A stretch of 64,000 nt of DNA, from the NCBI RefSeq assembly GCF_051020955.1, contig NW_027476337.1, positions 186,001 to 250,000 on the forward strand, in the 5' to 3' direction. The notes below the pieces were generated by a model. It was not told the DNA's origin, did no database searches, and saw only the letters and a list, made by a program, of their open reading frames with translations. The number at the start of each line of letters is the position of its first letter. Within the stretch, counting starts at the first letter, position 1. Origin of the DNA: Megalopta genalis (Eukaryota; Arthropoda; Insecta; Hymenoptera; Halictidae). Position numbers and translations under genes: made by a program. Shown here one piece after another: positions 1 through 13,700 of this stretch.

Positions 1-1311
1 TGCAGGCGAAACAAACGAGTTAGCTTCAAACCCATGCTAAACACATGATTTTGCATCTAATCAATGCGAAGTAGAAAGCTAATCTTCGAATCCATGCGAA
101 ACAAATGATATAGCTTCAAATACTTGTGATATACATGATTTAGCTTCAACAGCATGCGAAACAAACGAGTTAGCTTCAAATCCATGCGAAACACATGATT
201 TAGCATCTAATCAATGCGAAGTAGAAGGCTGATCTTCGAATCCATGCGAAACAAATGGTTTAGCTTCAAATACTTGTGATACACTTTATTTAGCTTCAAC
301 AGCATGCGAAGCATACGAGTTAGCTTCAAATCCATGCGAACACATGATTTAGCTTCAAATCAATGCGAAGTAGGAGGCTTATCTTCGAATCCATGCGAAA
401 CAAATAGTTTAGCTTCAAATACTTGTGATATACATGATTTAGCTTCAACAGCATGAGAAAAAAACGAGTTAGCTTCAAATCCATGCGAAACACATGATTT
501 AGCATCTAATCAATGCGAAGTAGAAGGCTGATCTTCGAATCCATGCGAAGCAAATGGTTTAGCTTCAAATACTTGTGATATACATGATTTAGTTTCAACA
601 GCATGCGAAACAAACGAGTTAGATTCAAATCCATGCGAAACACATGATTTAGCTTCAAATCAATGCAAAGTAGAAGGGTTACCTTCGAATCCATGCGAAA
701 CAAATGGTTTAGCCGCAAATACTTGTGATATACACGATTCAGCTTCAACTGCATGCGAAACAAACGAGTCAGCTTCAAATCCATGCGGAACACATGATTT
801 AGCTTCAAATCAATGCGAAGTGGTAGGCTTATCTTCGAATCCATGCGAAACAAATGGTTTAGCTTCAAATACTTGTGATACACTTGATTTAGCTTCAACA
901 GCATGCGAAGCAAACGAGTTAGCTTCAAATCCATGCGAAACACATGATTTAGATTAAAATCAATGCGAAGTAGAAGGGTTACCTTCGAATCCATGCGAAA
1001 CAAATGGTTTAGCCGCAAATACTTGTGATATACATGATTCAGCTTCAACTGCTAGCGAAACAAACGAGTCAGCTTCAAATCCATGCGGAACACATGATTT
1101 AGCTTCAAATCAATACGAAGTGGAAGGCTTATCTTCGAATCCATGCGAAACGAATAGTTTAGCTTCAAATACTTTTGATATACATGATTCAGCTTCAACT
1201 GCCTGCGAAACAAACGAGTTAGCTTCAAATCCATGCGAAACACATGAATTAGCATCAAGTCAACGCGAAGTTGATGGCTTAGCTTCAAATCCATGCAAAA
1301 CGAATGATTTA

Positions 1312-1342
1312 GCTTCACATACTTGAAAATATAAGTGATATG
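1312..1342 (+). repeat. 31-bp marker monomer, class a
   Basis: A variant of monomer C one base longer than normal, carrying ttgaaaatataagtgatatg. It shifts register by +1 and brings two plus-frame stops. Other class-a copies begin at 3022, 4819, 6171, 8420, 10220 and 13066. It sits in a linked cassette: upstream monomers carry agtcaacgcgaagttgatgg, and downstream monomers carry aatgcaggcgaaac and then aaacccatgcg. Confidence 0.9.
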
Positions 1343-3270
1343 GCTTCAAATGCAGGCGAAACAAACGAGTTAGCTTCAAACCCATGCGAAACACATGATT
1401 TAGCATCTAATCAATGCGAAGTAGAAGGCTGATCTTCGAATCCATGCGAAGCAAATGGTTTAGCTTCAAATACTTGTGATATACATGATTTAGTTTCAAC
1501 AGCATGCGAAACAAACGAGTTAGATTCAAATCCATGCGAAACACATGATTTAGCTTCAAATCAATGCGAAGTAGAAGGGTTACCTTCGAATCCATGCGAA
1601 ACAAATGGTTTAGCCGCAAATACTTGTGATATACATGACTTAGCTTTAACAGCATGCGAAACAAACGAGGTAGCTTCAAATCCATGCGAACACATGATTT
1701 ATCTTCATATCAATGCGAAGTGGAAGGCTTATCTTCGAATCCATGCGAAACGAATAGTTTAGCTTCAAATACTTTTGATATACATGATTCAGCTTCAGCT
1801 GCCTGCGAAACAAACGAGTTAGCTTCAAATCCATGCGAAACACATGATTTAGCTTCAAATCAATGCGAAGTAGAAGGGTTATCTTCGAATCCATGCGAAA
1901 CAAATGGTTTAGCCGCAAATACTTGTGATATACATGACTTAGCTTCAACAGCATGCGAAACAAACGAGTTAGCTTCAAATCCATGCGAAACACATGATCT
2001 AGCTTCAAATCAATGCGAAGTAGGAGGCTTATCTTCGAATCCATGCGAAACAAATGGTTTAGCCGCAAATACTTGTGATATACATGATTCAGCTTCAACT
2101 GCATGCGAAACAAACGAGTTAGCTTCAAATCCATGCGGAACACATGATTTAGCTTCAAATCAATACGAAGTAGAAGGGTTACCTTCGAATCCATGCGAAA
2201 CAAATGGTTTAGCTTGAAATACTTGTGATATACATGACTTAGCTTCAACAGCATGCGAAACAAACGAGTTAGCTTCAAATCCATGCGAAACACATGATTT
2301 AGCTTCAAATCAATGCGAATTAGAAGGGTTATCTTCGAATCCATGCGAATCGAATGATTTAGCTTCAAATCAATGCGAAGTAGAAGTGTTACCTTCGAAT
2401 CCATGCGAAACAAATGGTTTAGCCGCAAATACTTGTGATATACATGATTCAGCTTCCACTGCATGCGAAACAATCGAGTTAGCTTCGAATCCATGCGGAA
2501 CACATGATTTAGCTTCAAATCAATGCGAAGTAGAAGGGTTACCTTCGAATCCATGCGAAACAAATGGTTTAGCTTGAAATACTTGTGATATACATGACTT
2601 AGCTTCAACAGCATGCGAAACAAACGAGTTAGCTTCAAATCCATGCGAAACACATGATTTAGCTTCAAATCAATGCGAATTAGAAGGGTTATCTTCGAAT
2701 CCATGCGAAACATATGATATAGCTTCAAATACTTGTGATATACATGATTTAGCTTCAACAGCATGCGAAACAAACGAGTTATCTTCAGATCCATGCGAAA
2801 CACATGATTTAGATTAAAATCAATGCGAAGTAGAAGGCTTATCTTCGAATCCATGCGAAACGAATAGTTTAGCTTCAAATACTTTTGATATACATGATTC
2901 AGCTTCAACTGCATGCTAAACAAACGAGTTAGCTTCAAATCCATGCGAAACACATGAATTATCATCACGTCAACGCGAAGTTGATGGCTTAGCTTCAAAT
3001 CCATGCAAAACGAATGATTTAGCTTCACATACTTGAAAATATAAGTGATATGGCTTCAAATGCAGGCGAAACAAACGAGTTAGCTTCAAACCCATGCGAA
3101 ACACATGATTTAGCATCTAATCAATGCGAAGTAGAAGGCTGACCTTCGAATCCATGCGAAGCAAATGGTTTAGCTTCAAATACTTCTGATATACATGATT
3201 TAGCTTTAACAGCATGCGAAACAAACGAGGTAGCTTCAAATCCATGCGAACACATGATTTAGCTTCAAAT

Positions 3271-5750
3271 CAATGCGAAGTAGGAGGCTTATCTTCGAAT
3301 CCATGCGAAACAAATGGTTTAGCTTCAAATACTTGTGATATGCATGATTTAGCTTCAACAGAATGCGAAACAAACGAGTTAGCTTCAAATCCATGCGAAA
3401 CGCATGATTTAGCTTCAAATCAATGCGAAGTAGAAGTGTTACCTTGAATCCATGCGAAACAAATGGTTTAGCCGCAAATACTTGTGATATACATGATTCA
3501 GCTTCAACTGCATGCGAAACAAACGAGTTAGCTTCAAATCCATGCGGAACACATGATTTAGCTTCAAATGAATGCGAAGTGGAAGGCTTATCTTCGAATC
3601 CATGCGAAACAAATGGTTTAGCTTCAAATACTTGTGATATACATGACTTATCTTCAACAGCATGCGAAACAAACGAGTTAGCTTCAAATCCATGCTAAAC
3701 ACATGATTTAGCATCTAATCAATGCGAAGTAGAAGGCTAATCTTCGAATCCATGCGAAACAAATGATATAGCTTCAAATACTTGTGATATACATGATTTA
3801 GCTTCAACAGCATGCGAAACAAACGAGTTAGCTTCAAATCCATGCAAAACACATGATTTAGCATCTAATCAATGCGAAGTAGAAGGCTGATCTTCGAATC
3901 CATGCGAAACAAATTGTTTAGCTTCAAATACTTGTGATACACTTGATTTAGCTTCAACAGCATGCGAAGCAAACGAGTTAGCTTCAAATCCATGCGAACA
4001 CATGATTTAGCTTCAAATCAATGCGAAGTAGGAGGCTTATCTTCGAATCCATGCGAAAGAAATGGTTTAGCTTCAAATACTTGTGATATACATGATTTAG
4101 CTTCAACAGCATGCGAAACAAACGAGTTAGATTCAAATCCATGCGAAACAAATGATTTAGCTTCAAATCAATGCGAAGTAGAAGGGTTACCTTCGAATCC
4201 ATGCGAAACAAATGGTTTAGGCGCAAATACTTATGATATACATGACTTAGATTCAACAGCATGCGAAACAAACGAGTTAGCTTCAAATCCATGCGAAACA
4301 CATGATTTAGCTTCAAATCAATGCGAAGTAGGAGGCTTATCTTCGAATCCATGCAAAACAAATGGTTTAGCTTCAAATACTTGTGATATACATGATTTAG
4401 CTTCAACAGCATGCGAAACAAACGAGTTAGCTTCAAATCATGCGAAACACATGATTTAGATTAAAATCAATGTGAAGTAGAAGGGTTACCTTCGAATCCA
4501 TGCGAAACAAATGGTTTAGCCGCAAATACTTGTGATATACATGATTCAGCTTCAACTGCATGCGAAACAAACGAGTCAGCTTCAAATCCATGCGGAACAC
4601 ATGATTTAGCTTCAAATCAATGCGAAGTGGAAGGCTTATATTCGAATCCATGCGAAACGAATAGTTTAGCTTCAAATACTTTTGATATACATGATTCAGC
4701 TTCAACTGCCTGCGAAACAAACGAGTTAGCTTCAAATCCATGCGAAACACATGAATTAGCATCAAGTCAACGCGAAGTTGATGGCTTAGCTTCAAATCCA
4801 TGCAAAACGAATGATTTAGCCTCACATACTTGAAAATATAAATGATATGGCTTCAAATGCAGGCGAAACAAACGAGTTAGCTTCAAACCCATGAGAAACA
4901 CATGATTTAGCATCTAATCAATGCGAAGTAGAAGGATGATCTTCGAATCCATGCGAAGCAAATGGTTTAGCTTGAAATACTTGTGATATACATGATTTAG
5001 TTTCAACAGCATGCGAAACAAACGAGTTAGATTCAAATCCATGCGAAACACATGATTTAGCTTCAAATCAATGCGAAGTAGAAGGGTTACCTTCGAATCC
5101 ATGCGAAACAAATGGTTTAGCCGCAAATACTTGTGATATACATGACTTAGCTTTAACAGCATGCGAAACAAACGAGGTAGCTTCAAATCCATGCGAACAC
5201 ATGATTTAGCATCTAATCAATGCGAAGTAGAAGGCTGATCTTCGAATCCATGCGAAACATATGATATAGCTTCAAATACTTGTGATATACATGATTTAGC
5301 TTCAACAACATGCGAAACAAACGAGTTAGCTTCAAATCCATGCGAAACACATGATTTAGCTTCAAATCAATGCGAATTAGAAGGGTTATCTTCGAATCCA
5401 TGCGAAACATATGATATAGCTTCAAATACTTGTGATATACATGATTTAGCTTCAACAACATGCTAAACAAACGAGTTAGCTTCAAGTCCAAACGAAAAAC
5501 ATGATTTAGTATCAAGTCAACGCGAAGTTGATGGCTTTGCTTCAAATAAATGCGAAACGAATGATTTAGCTTCACATACTTGTGAATATAAGTGATATAG
5601 CTTCAAATGCAGGCGAAACAAACGAGTTAGCTTCAAACCCATGCTAAACACATGATTTAGCATCAAATCAATGCGAAGTAGGAGGCTTATCTTCGAATCC
5701 ATGCGAAACAAATGGTTTAGCTTCAAATACTTGTGATATACATGATTTAG
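3271..5750. repeat. Segmental duplication, copy 1 (partner 7021-9200)
   Basis: This block matches 7021-9200 base for base over long stretches. The offset is 3,750 bp up to about 4436, then 3,601 bp, then about 3,450 bp. Each drop is one pentamer: copy 1 has an extra 149 bp near 4437-4586 and an extra 150 bp near 4981-5130. Shared diagnostic variants include a frame-breaking deletion (gtgttaccttgaatcc) at about 3437 and 7187, and the sequence ggcgcaaatacttatgat at about 4220 and 7970. Confidence 0.85.
5569..5599 (+). repeat. 31-bp marker monomer, class b
   Basis: Same 31-bp length as class a but carrying ttgtgaatataagtgatata. Other copies begin at 9019, 27919, 28520, 29870, 35061 and 36712. 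It is usually preceded by a monomer with gaaacgaaagattta (27-37 kb) or gaaacgaatgattta (5-9 kb), so this class itself splits into two lineages. Confidence 0.9.
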
Positions 5751-7020
5751 CTTCAACTGCATGCGAAAAAAACGAGTTAAGCTTAAAATCCATGCGGAAA
5801 ACATGATTTAGCCGTAAATCAATGGGAAGTAGAAGGCTGATCTTCGAATCCATGCGTAACAAATGGTTTAGCTTCAAATACTTGTGATATACATGATTTA
5901 GCTTAAACAGCATACGAAATAAACGAGTTAGATTCAAATTCATGCGAAACACATGATTTAACTTCAAATCAATGCGAAGTAGAAGGGTTACCTACGAATC
6001 CATGCGAAACAAATGGTTTAGCCGCAAATACTTTTGATATACATGATTCAGCTTCAACTGCCTAGGAAACAAACGAGTTAGCTTCAAATCCATGCGAAAC
6101 ACATGAATTAGCATCAAGTCAACGCGAAGTTGATGGCTTAGCTTCAAATTCATGCAATACGAATGATTTAGCTACACATATTTGAAAATATAAGTGATAT
6201 GGCTTCAAATGCAGGCGAAACAAACGAGTTAGCTTCAAACCCATGCGATACACATGATTTAGCATCTAATCAATGCGAAGTAGAAGGATGATCTTCGAAT
6301 CCATGCGAAGCAAATGGTTTAGCTTCAAATACATGTGATATGCATGATTTAGCTTCAACAGAATGCGAAACAATCGAGTTAGCTTCAAATCCATGCGAAA
6401 CGCATGATTTACCATCTAATAAATGCGAATTAGAAGGGTTATCTTGGAATCCATGCGAAACAAATGGTTTAGCTTCAAATACTTGTGATATACATGATTT
6501 AGTTTCAACAGCATGCGAAACAAACGAGTTACATTCAAATCCATGCGAAACACATGATTTAGCTTCAAATCAATGCGAAGTAGAAGGCTTATCTACGAAT
6601 CCATGCGAAACAAATAGATTAGCTTCATATACTTGTGATATACATGATTTAGCTTCAACAGCATGCGAAACAAACGAGTTAGCTTCAAATCCATGCGGAA
6701 CACATGATTTAGCTTCAAATGAATGCGAAGTGGAAGGCTTATCTTCGAAACCATGCGAAACAAATGGTTTAGCTTTAAATACTTGTGATATACAAGACTT
6801 AGCTTCAACAGCATGCGAAACAAACGAGTTAGCTTCAAATCCATGCGAAACACATGATTTAGCTTCAAATCAATGCGAATTAGAAGGGTTATCTTCGAAT
6901 CCATGCGAAACATATGATATAGCTTCAAATACTTGTGATATACATGATTTAGCTTCAACAGCATGCGAAACAAACGAGTTATCTTCAGATCCATGCGAAA
7001 CACATGATTTAGATTAAAAT

Positions 7021-9200
7021 CAATGCGAAGTAGAAGGCTTATCTTCGAATCCATGCGAAACAAATGGTTTAGCTTCAAATACTTGTGATATGCATGATTT
7101 AGCTTCAACAGAATGCGAAACAAACGAGTTAGCTTCAAATCCATGCGAAACGCATGATTTAGCTTCAAATCAATGCGAAGTAGAAGTGTTACCTTGAATC
7201 CATGCGAAACAAATGGTTTAGCCGCAAATACTTGTGATATACATGATTCAGCTTCAACTGCATGCGAAACAAACGAGTTAGTTTCAAATCCATGCGGAAC
7301 ACATGATTTAGCTTCAAATGAATGCGAAGTGGAAGGCTTATCTTCGAATCCATGCGAAACAAATGGTTTAGCTTCAAATACTTGTGATATACATGACTTA
7401 TCTTCAACAGCATGCGAAACAAACGAGTTAGCTTCAAATCCATGCTAAACACATGATTTAGCATCTAATCAATGCGAAGTAGAAGGCTAATCTTCGAATC
7501 CATGCGAAACAAATGATATAGCTTCAAATACTTGTGATATACATGATTTAGCTTCAACAGCATGCGAAACAAACGAGTTAGCTTCAAATCCATGCAAAAC
7601 ACATGATTTAGCATCTAATCAATGCGAAGTAGAAGGCTGATCTTCGAATCCATGCGAAACAAATGGTTTAGCTTCAAATACTTGTGATACACTTGATTTA
7701 GCTTCAACAGCATGCGAAGCAAACGAGTTAGCTTCAAATCCATGCGAACACATGATTTAGCTTCAAATCAATGCGAAGTAGGAGGCTTATCTTCGAATCC
7801 ATGCGAAACAAATGGTTTAGCTTCAAATACTTGTGATATACATGATTTAGCTTCAACAGCATGCGAAACAAACGAGTTAGATTCAAATCCATGCGAAACA
7901 AATGATTTAGCTTCAAATCAATGCGAAGTAGGAGGGTTACCTTCGAATCCATGCGAAACAAATGGTTTAGGCGCAAATACTTATGATATACATGACTTAG
8001 ATTCAACAGCATGCGAAACAAACGAGTTAGCTTCAAATCCATGCGAAACACATGATTTAGCTTCAAATCAATGCGAAGTAGGAGGCTTATCTTCGAATCC
8101 ATGCAAAACAAATGGTTTAGCTTCAAATACTTGTGATATACATGATTTAGCTTCAACAGCATGCGAAACAAACGAGTCAGCTTCAAATCCATGCGGAACA
8201 CATGATTTAGCTTCAAATCAATGCGAAGTGGAAGGCTTATATTCGAATCCATGCGAAACGAATAGTTTAGCTTCAAATACTTTTGATATACATGATTCAG
8301 CTTCAACTGCCTGCGAAACAAACGAGTTAGCTTCAAATCCATGCGAAACACATGAATTAGCATCAAGTCAACGCGAAGTTGATGGCTTAGCTTCAAATCC
8401 ATGCAAAACGAATGATTTAGCCTCACATACTTGAAAATATAAATGATATGGCTTCAAATGCAGGCGAAACAAACGAGTTATCTTCAAACCCATGCGAAAC
8501 ACATGATTTAGCATCTAATCAATGCGAAGTAGAAGGATGATCTTCGAATCCATGCGAAGCAAATGGTTTAGCTTGAAATACTTGTGATATACATGACTTA
8601 GCTTTAACAGCATGCGAAACAAACGAGGTACTTTCAAATCCATGCGAACACATGATTTAGCATCTAATCAATGCGAAGTAGAAGGCTGATCTTCGAATCC
8701 ATGCGAAACAAATGGTTTAGCTTCAAATACTTGTGATACACTTGATTTAGCTTCAACAACATGCGAAACAAACGAGTTAGCTTCAAATCCATGCGAAACA
8801 CATGATTTAGCTTCAAATCAATGCGAATTAGAAGGGTTATCTTCGAATCCATGCGAATCATATGATATAGCTTCAAATACTTGTGATATACATGATTTAG
8901 CTTCAACACATGCTAAACAAAGCAGTTAGCTTCAAGTCCAAACGAAAAACATGATTTAGTATCAAGTCAACGCGAAGTTGATGGCTTTGCTTCAAATAAA
9001 TGCGAAACGAATGATTTAGCTTCACATACTTGTGAATATAAGTGATATAGCTTCAAATGCAGGCGAAACAAACGAGTTAGCTTCAAACCCATGCTAAACA
9101 CATGATTTAGCATCAAATCAATGCGAAGTAGGAGGCTTATCTTCGAATCCATGCGAAACAAATGGTTTAGCTTCAAATACTTGTGATATACATGATTTAG
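7021..9200. repeat. Segmental duplication, copy 2 (partner 3271-5750)
   Basis: Second copy of the block at 3271-5750, lacking two pentamers present in the first. It also has private changes, for example gaggcttat becoming gagggttac at about 7930 and a small indel near 8905-8920 (aacacatgctaaacaaagc). The left boundary is at about 7021, where the upstream sequence stops matching. The right boundary is at about 9200, after the second 31-bp marker of the block. Confidence 0.85.
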
Positions 9201-10700
9201 TTTCAACAGCATGCGAAACAAACGAGTTAGATTCAAATCCATGCGAAACACATGATTTAGATTAAAATCAATGCGAAGTAGAAGGCTTATCTTCGGATCC
9301 ATGCGAAACAAATGGTTTAGCTTCAAATACTTGTGATATACATGATTTAGCTTCAACAGCATGAGAAACAAACGAGTTAGCTTCAAATCCATGTGAAACA
9401 CATGATTTAGCTTCAAATCAATGCGAATTAGAAGGGTTATCTTGGAATCCATGCGAAACAAATGGTTTAGCTTCAAATACTTGTGATATACATGATTTAG
9501 CTTTAACAGCATGCGAAATAAACGAGTTAGCTTCAAATCCATGCGGAACACATGATTTAGCTTCAAATGAATGCGAAGTGGAAGGCTGAGCTTCGAATCC
9601 ATGCGAAACAAATGGTTTAGCTTCAAATACTTGTGATATACATGACATAGCTTCAACAGCATGCGAAATAAACGACTTAGCTTCAAATCAATGCGAAACA
9701 CATTATTTAGCTACAAATCAATGCGAAGTAGGTGGCTTATCTTCGATTCCATGCGATACAAATGGTTTAGCTTCAAATAATTGTGATATACATGATTTAG
9801 CTTCAACAGCATGCGAAACAAACGAGTTAGCTTCAAATCCATGCGAAACAAACGACTTAGCAGCAAATCAATGCGAAGTAGAAGGCTGACCTTCGAATCC
9901 ATGCGAAGCAAATGGTTTAGCTTCAAATACTTGTGATATACATGATTCAGCTTCAACTGCATGCGAAACAAACGAGTTAGCTTCAAATCCATGCGGAACA
10001 CATGATTTTGCTTCAAATCAATGCGAAGTGGAAGGCTTATCTTCGAATCCATGCGAAACGAATAGTTTAGCTTCAAATACTTTTGATATACATGATTCAG
10101 CTTCAACTGCCTAGGAAACAAACGAGTTAGCTTCAAATCCATGCGAAACACATGAATTAGCATCAAGTCAACGCGAAGTTGACGGCTTAGCTTCAAATCC
10201 ATGCGAAACGAATGATTTAGCTTCACATATTTGAAAATATAAGTGATATGGCTTCAAATGCAGGCGAAACAAACGAGTTAGCTTCAAACCCATGCGATGC
10301 ACATGATTTAGCATCTAATCAATGCGAAGTAGAAGGCTGATCTTCGAATCCATGCGAAGCAAATGGTTTAGCTTCAAATACTTGTGATATACATTATTTC
10401 GTTTCAACAGCATGCGAAACAAACGAGTTAGATTCAAATCCATGCGAAACACATGATGTAGCTTCAAGTCAATGCGAAGTAGAAGGGTTACCTTCGAATC
10501 CATGCGAAACAAATGGTTTAGCCGCAAATACTTGTGATGTACATGATTCAGCTTCAACTGCATGCGAAACAGACGAGTTAGCTTCAAATCCATGCGGAAC
10601 ACATGATTTAGCTTCAAATGAATGTGAAGTGGAAGGCTTATCTTCGAATCCATGCGAAGCAAATGGTTAGGTTCAAATACTTGTGATATACATGATTTAG

Positions 10701-13700
10701 TTTCAACAGCATGCGAAAAAACGAGTTAGCTTCAAATCCAAGCGAAACACATGATTTAGCCTCAAATCAATGCGAAGTAGAAGGCTTAGCTTCGAATAAA
10801 TGCGAAGCAAATTGTTTAGCTTCAAATACTTGTGGTACACTTGATTTAGCTTCAACAGCATGCGAAGCAAACGAGTTAGCATCAAATCCATGCGAACACA
10901 TGATTTAGCTACAAATCAATGCGAATTAGAAGGGTTATCTTGGAATCCATGCGAAACAAATGGTTTAGCTTCAAATACTTGTGATATACATGATTTAGCT
11001 TCAACAGCATTGGAAACAAACGAGTTAACTTCAAGTCCAAGCGAAAAACATGATTTATCATCAAGTCAACGCGAAGTTGTCGGCTTAGCTTCAAATCCAT
11101 GCGAAACGAATGATTTAGCCGCAAATACTTGTGATATACATGATTCAGCTTCAACTGCATGCGAAACAGACGAGTTAGCTTCAAATCCATGCGGAACACA
11201 TGATTTAGCTTCAAATGAATGTGAAGTGGAAGGCTTATCTTCGAATCCATGCGAAACAAATGGTTTAGCCGCAAATACTTGTGATATACATGATTCAGCT
11301 TCAACTGCATGCGAAACAAACGAGTCAGCTTCAAATCCATGCGGAACACATGATTTAGCTTCAAATCAATGCGAAGTGGAAGGCTTATCTTCGAATCCAT
11401 GCGAAACGAATAGTTTAGCTTCAAATACTTTTGATATACATGATTCAGATTCAACTGCCTGCGAAATAAACGAGTTAGCTTCAAATCCATGCGAAACACA
11501 TGAATTAGCATCAAGTCAACGCGAAGTTGATGGCTTAGCTTCAAATCCATGCAAAACGAATGATTTAGCTTCACATACTTGATAATATAAGTCATATGGC
11601 TTTAAATGCAGGCGAAACAAACGAGTTAGCTTCAAACCCATGCGAAACACATGATTTAGCATCTAATCAATGCGAAGTAGAAGGCTGATCTTCGAATCCA
11701 TGCGAAGCAAATGGTTTAGCTTCAAATACTTGTGATATACATGATTTAGTTTCAACAGCATGCGAAACAAACGAGTTAGATTCAAATCCATGCGAAACAC
11801 ATGATTTAGCTTCAAATCAATGCGAGCTAGGAGGCTTATCTTCGAATCCATGCGAAACAAATGGATTAGCTTCATATACTTGTGATATACATGATTTAGC
11901 TTCAACAGCATGCGAGACAAACGAGTTAACTTCAAATCCATGCGAAACACATGATTTAGCATCTAATCAATGCGAAGTAGAAGGCTGATCTTCGAATCCA
12001 TGCGAAGCAAATGGTTTAGCTTCAAATACTTGTGATATACATTATTTCGTTTCAACAGCATGCGAAACAAACGAGTTAGATTCAAATCCATGCGAAACAC
12101 ATGATGTAGCTTCAAATCAATGCGAAGTAGAAGGCTTATCTTCGAATCCATGCGAAACAAATGGTTTAGCTTCAAATACTTGTGATATACATGATTTAGC
12201 TTCAACTGCATGCGAAACAAACGAGTTAGCTTCAAATCCATGCGAAACAAATGACTTAGCAGCAAATCAATGCGAAGTAGAAGGCTGACCTTCGGATCCA
12301 TGCGAAGCAAATGGTTTAGCTTCAAATACTTGTGATATACATGATTTAGCTTCAACAGCATGCGAGACAAACGAGTTAACTTCAAATCCATGCGAAACAC
12401 ATGATTTAGCATCTAATCAATGCGAAGTAGAAGGCTGATCTTCGAATCCATTCGAAGCAAATGGTTTAGCTTCAAATTCTTGTGATATACATGATTTAGC
12501 TTCAACTGCTAGCGAAAAAACGAGTTAGCTTCAAATCCAAGCGAAACACACGATTTAGCCTCAAATCAATGCGAAGTAGAAGGCTTAGCTTCGAATAAAT
12601 GCGAAGCAAATTGTTTAGCTTCAAATACTTGTGATACACTTGATTTAGCTGCAACTGCTAGCGAAAAAACGAGTTAGCTTCAAATCCAAGCGAAACACAT
12701 GATTTAGCCTCAAATCAATGCGAAGTAGAAGGCTTAGCTTCGAATAAATGCGAAGCAAATTGTTTAGCTTCAAATACTTGTGGTACAATTGATTTAGCTT
12801 CAACAGCATGCGAAGCAAACGAGATAGCATCAAATCCATGCGAACACATGATTTAGCTACAAATCAATGCGAATTAGAAGGGTTATCTTGGAATCCATGC
12901 GAAACAAATGGTTTAGCTTCAAATACTTGTGATATACATGATTTAGCTTCAACAGCATTGGAAACAAACGAGTTAACTTCAAGTCCAAGCGAAAAACATG
13001 ATTTATCATCAAGTCAACGCGAAGTTGACGGCTTAGCTTCAAATCCATGCGAAACGAATGATTTAGCTTCACATATTTGAAAATATAAGTGATATGGCTT
13101 CAAATGCAGGCGAAACAAACGAGTTAGCTTCAAACCCATGCGATGCACATGATTTAGCATCTAATCAATGCGAAGTAGAAAGCTGATCTTCGAATCCATG
13201 CGAAGCAAATGGTTTAGCTTCAAATACTTGTGATATACATTATTTCGTTTCAACAGCATGCGAAACAAACGAGTTAGATTCAAATCCATGCCAAACACAT
13301 GATGTAGCTTCAAATCAATGCGAAGTAGAAGGGTTACCTTCGAATCCATGCGAAACGAATAGTTTAGCTTCAAATACTTTTGATATACATGATTCAGATT
13401 CAACTGCCTGCGAAATAAACGAGTTAGCTTCAAATCCATGCGAAACACATGAATTAGCATCAAGTCAACGCGAAGTTGATGGCTTAGCTTCAAATCCATG
13501 CAAAACGAATGATTTAGCTTCACATACTTGATAATATAAGTCATATGGCTTTAAATGCAGGCGAAACAAACGAGTTAGCTTCAAACCCATGCGAAACACA
13601 TGATTTAGCATCTAATCAATGCGAAGTAGAAGGCTGATCTTCGAATCCATGCGAAGCAAATGGTTTAGCTTCAAATACTTGTGATATACATGATTTAGTT

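Larger units (their letters stand above)
1..10700. repeat. Left segment: pentamers with frequent 31-bp marker
   Basis: Pentamer array containing eight copies of the 31-bp marker monomer. Frequent variants are ggctga in A, catgcggaac in E and gccgcaaat in C. The E monomer repeatedly lacks one base (gcgaacacatg, near 337, 1688, 3248, 3987, 5193, 7744 and 8647), which shifts both long frames. Around 2310-2400 monomer B is followed directly by another A, so C-D-E (90 bp) are missing. This explains why the marker interval there is 1,710 bp, which is 12 x 150 minus 90. No gene is seen. Confidence 0.85.

Noticed and set aside
1312..1342. 31-bp AT-rich marker as promoter (TATA-like aatataagtgatat)
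   Set aside because: It is simply a C monomer with one extra base and substitutions, with no gene downstream; AT-richness alone is not evidence.
9418..9648. Third-frame minus-strand ORFs of the FEAKPFVSHG type
   Set aside because: Standard A monomers give a TGA in this frame (cgcattga), so it closes about once per pentamer; these are shadows of the repeat.
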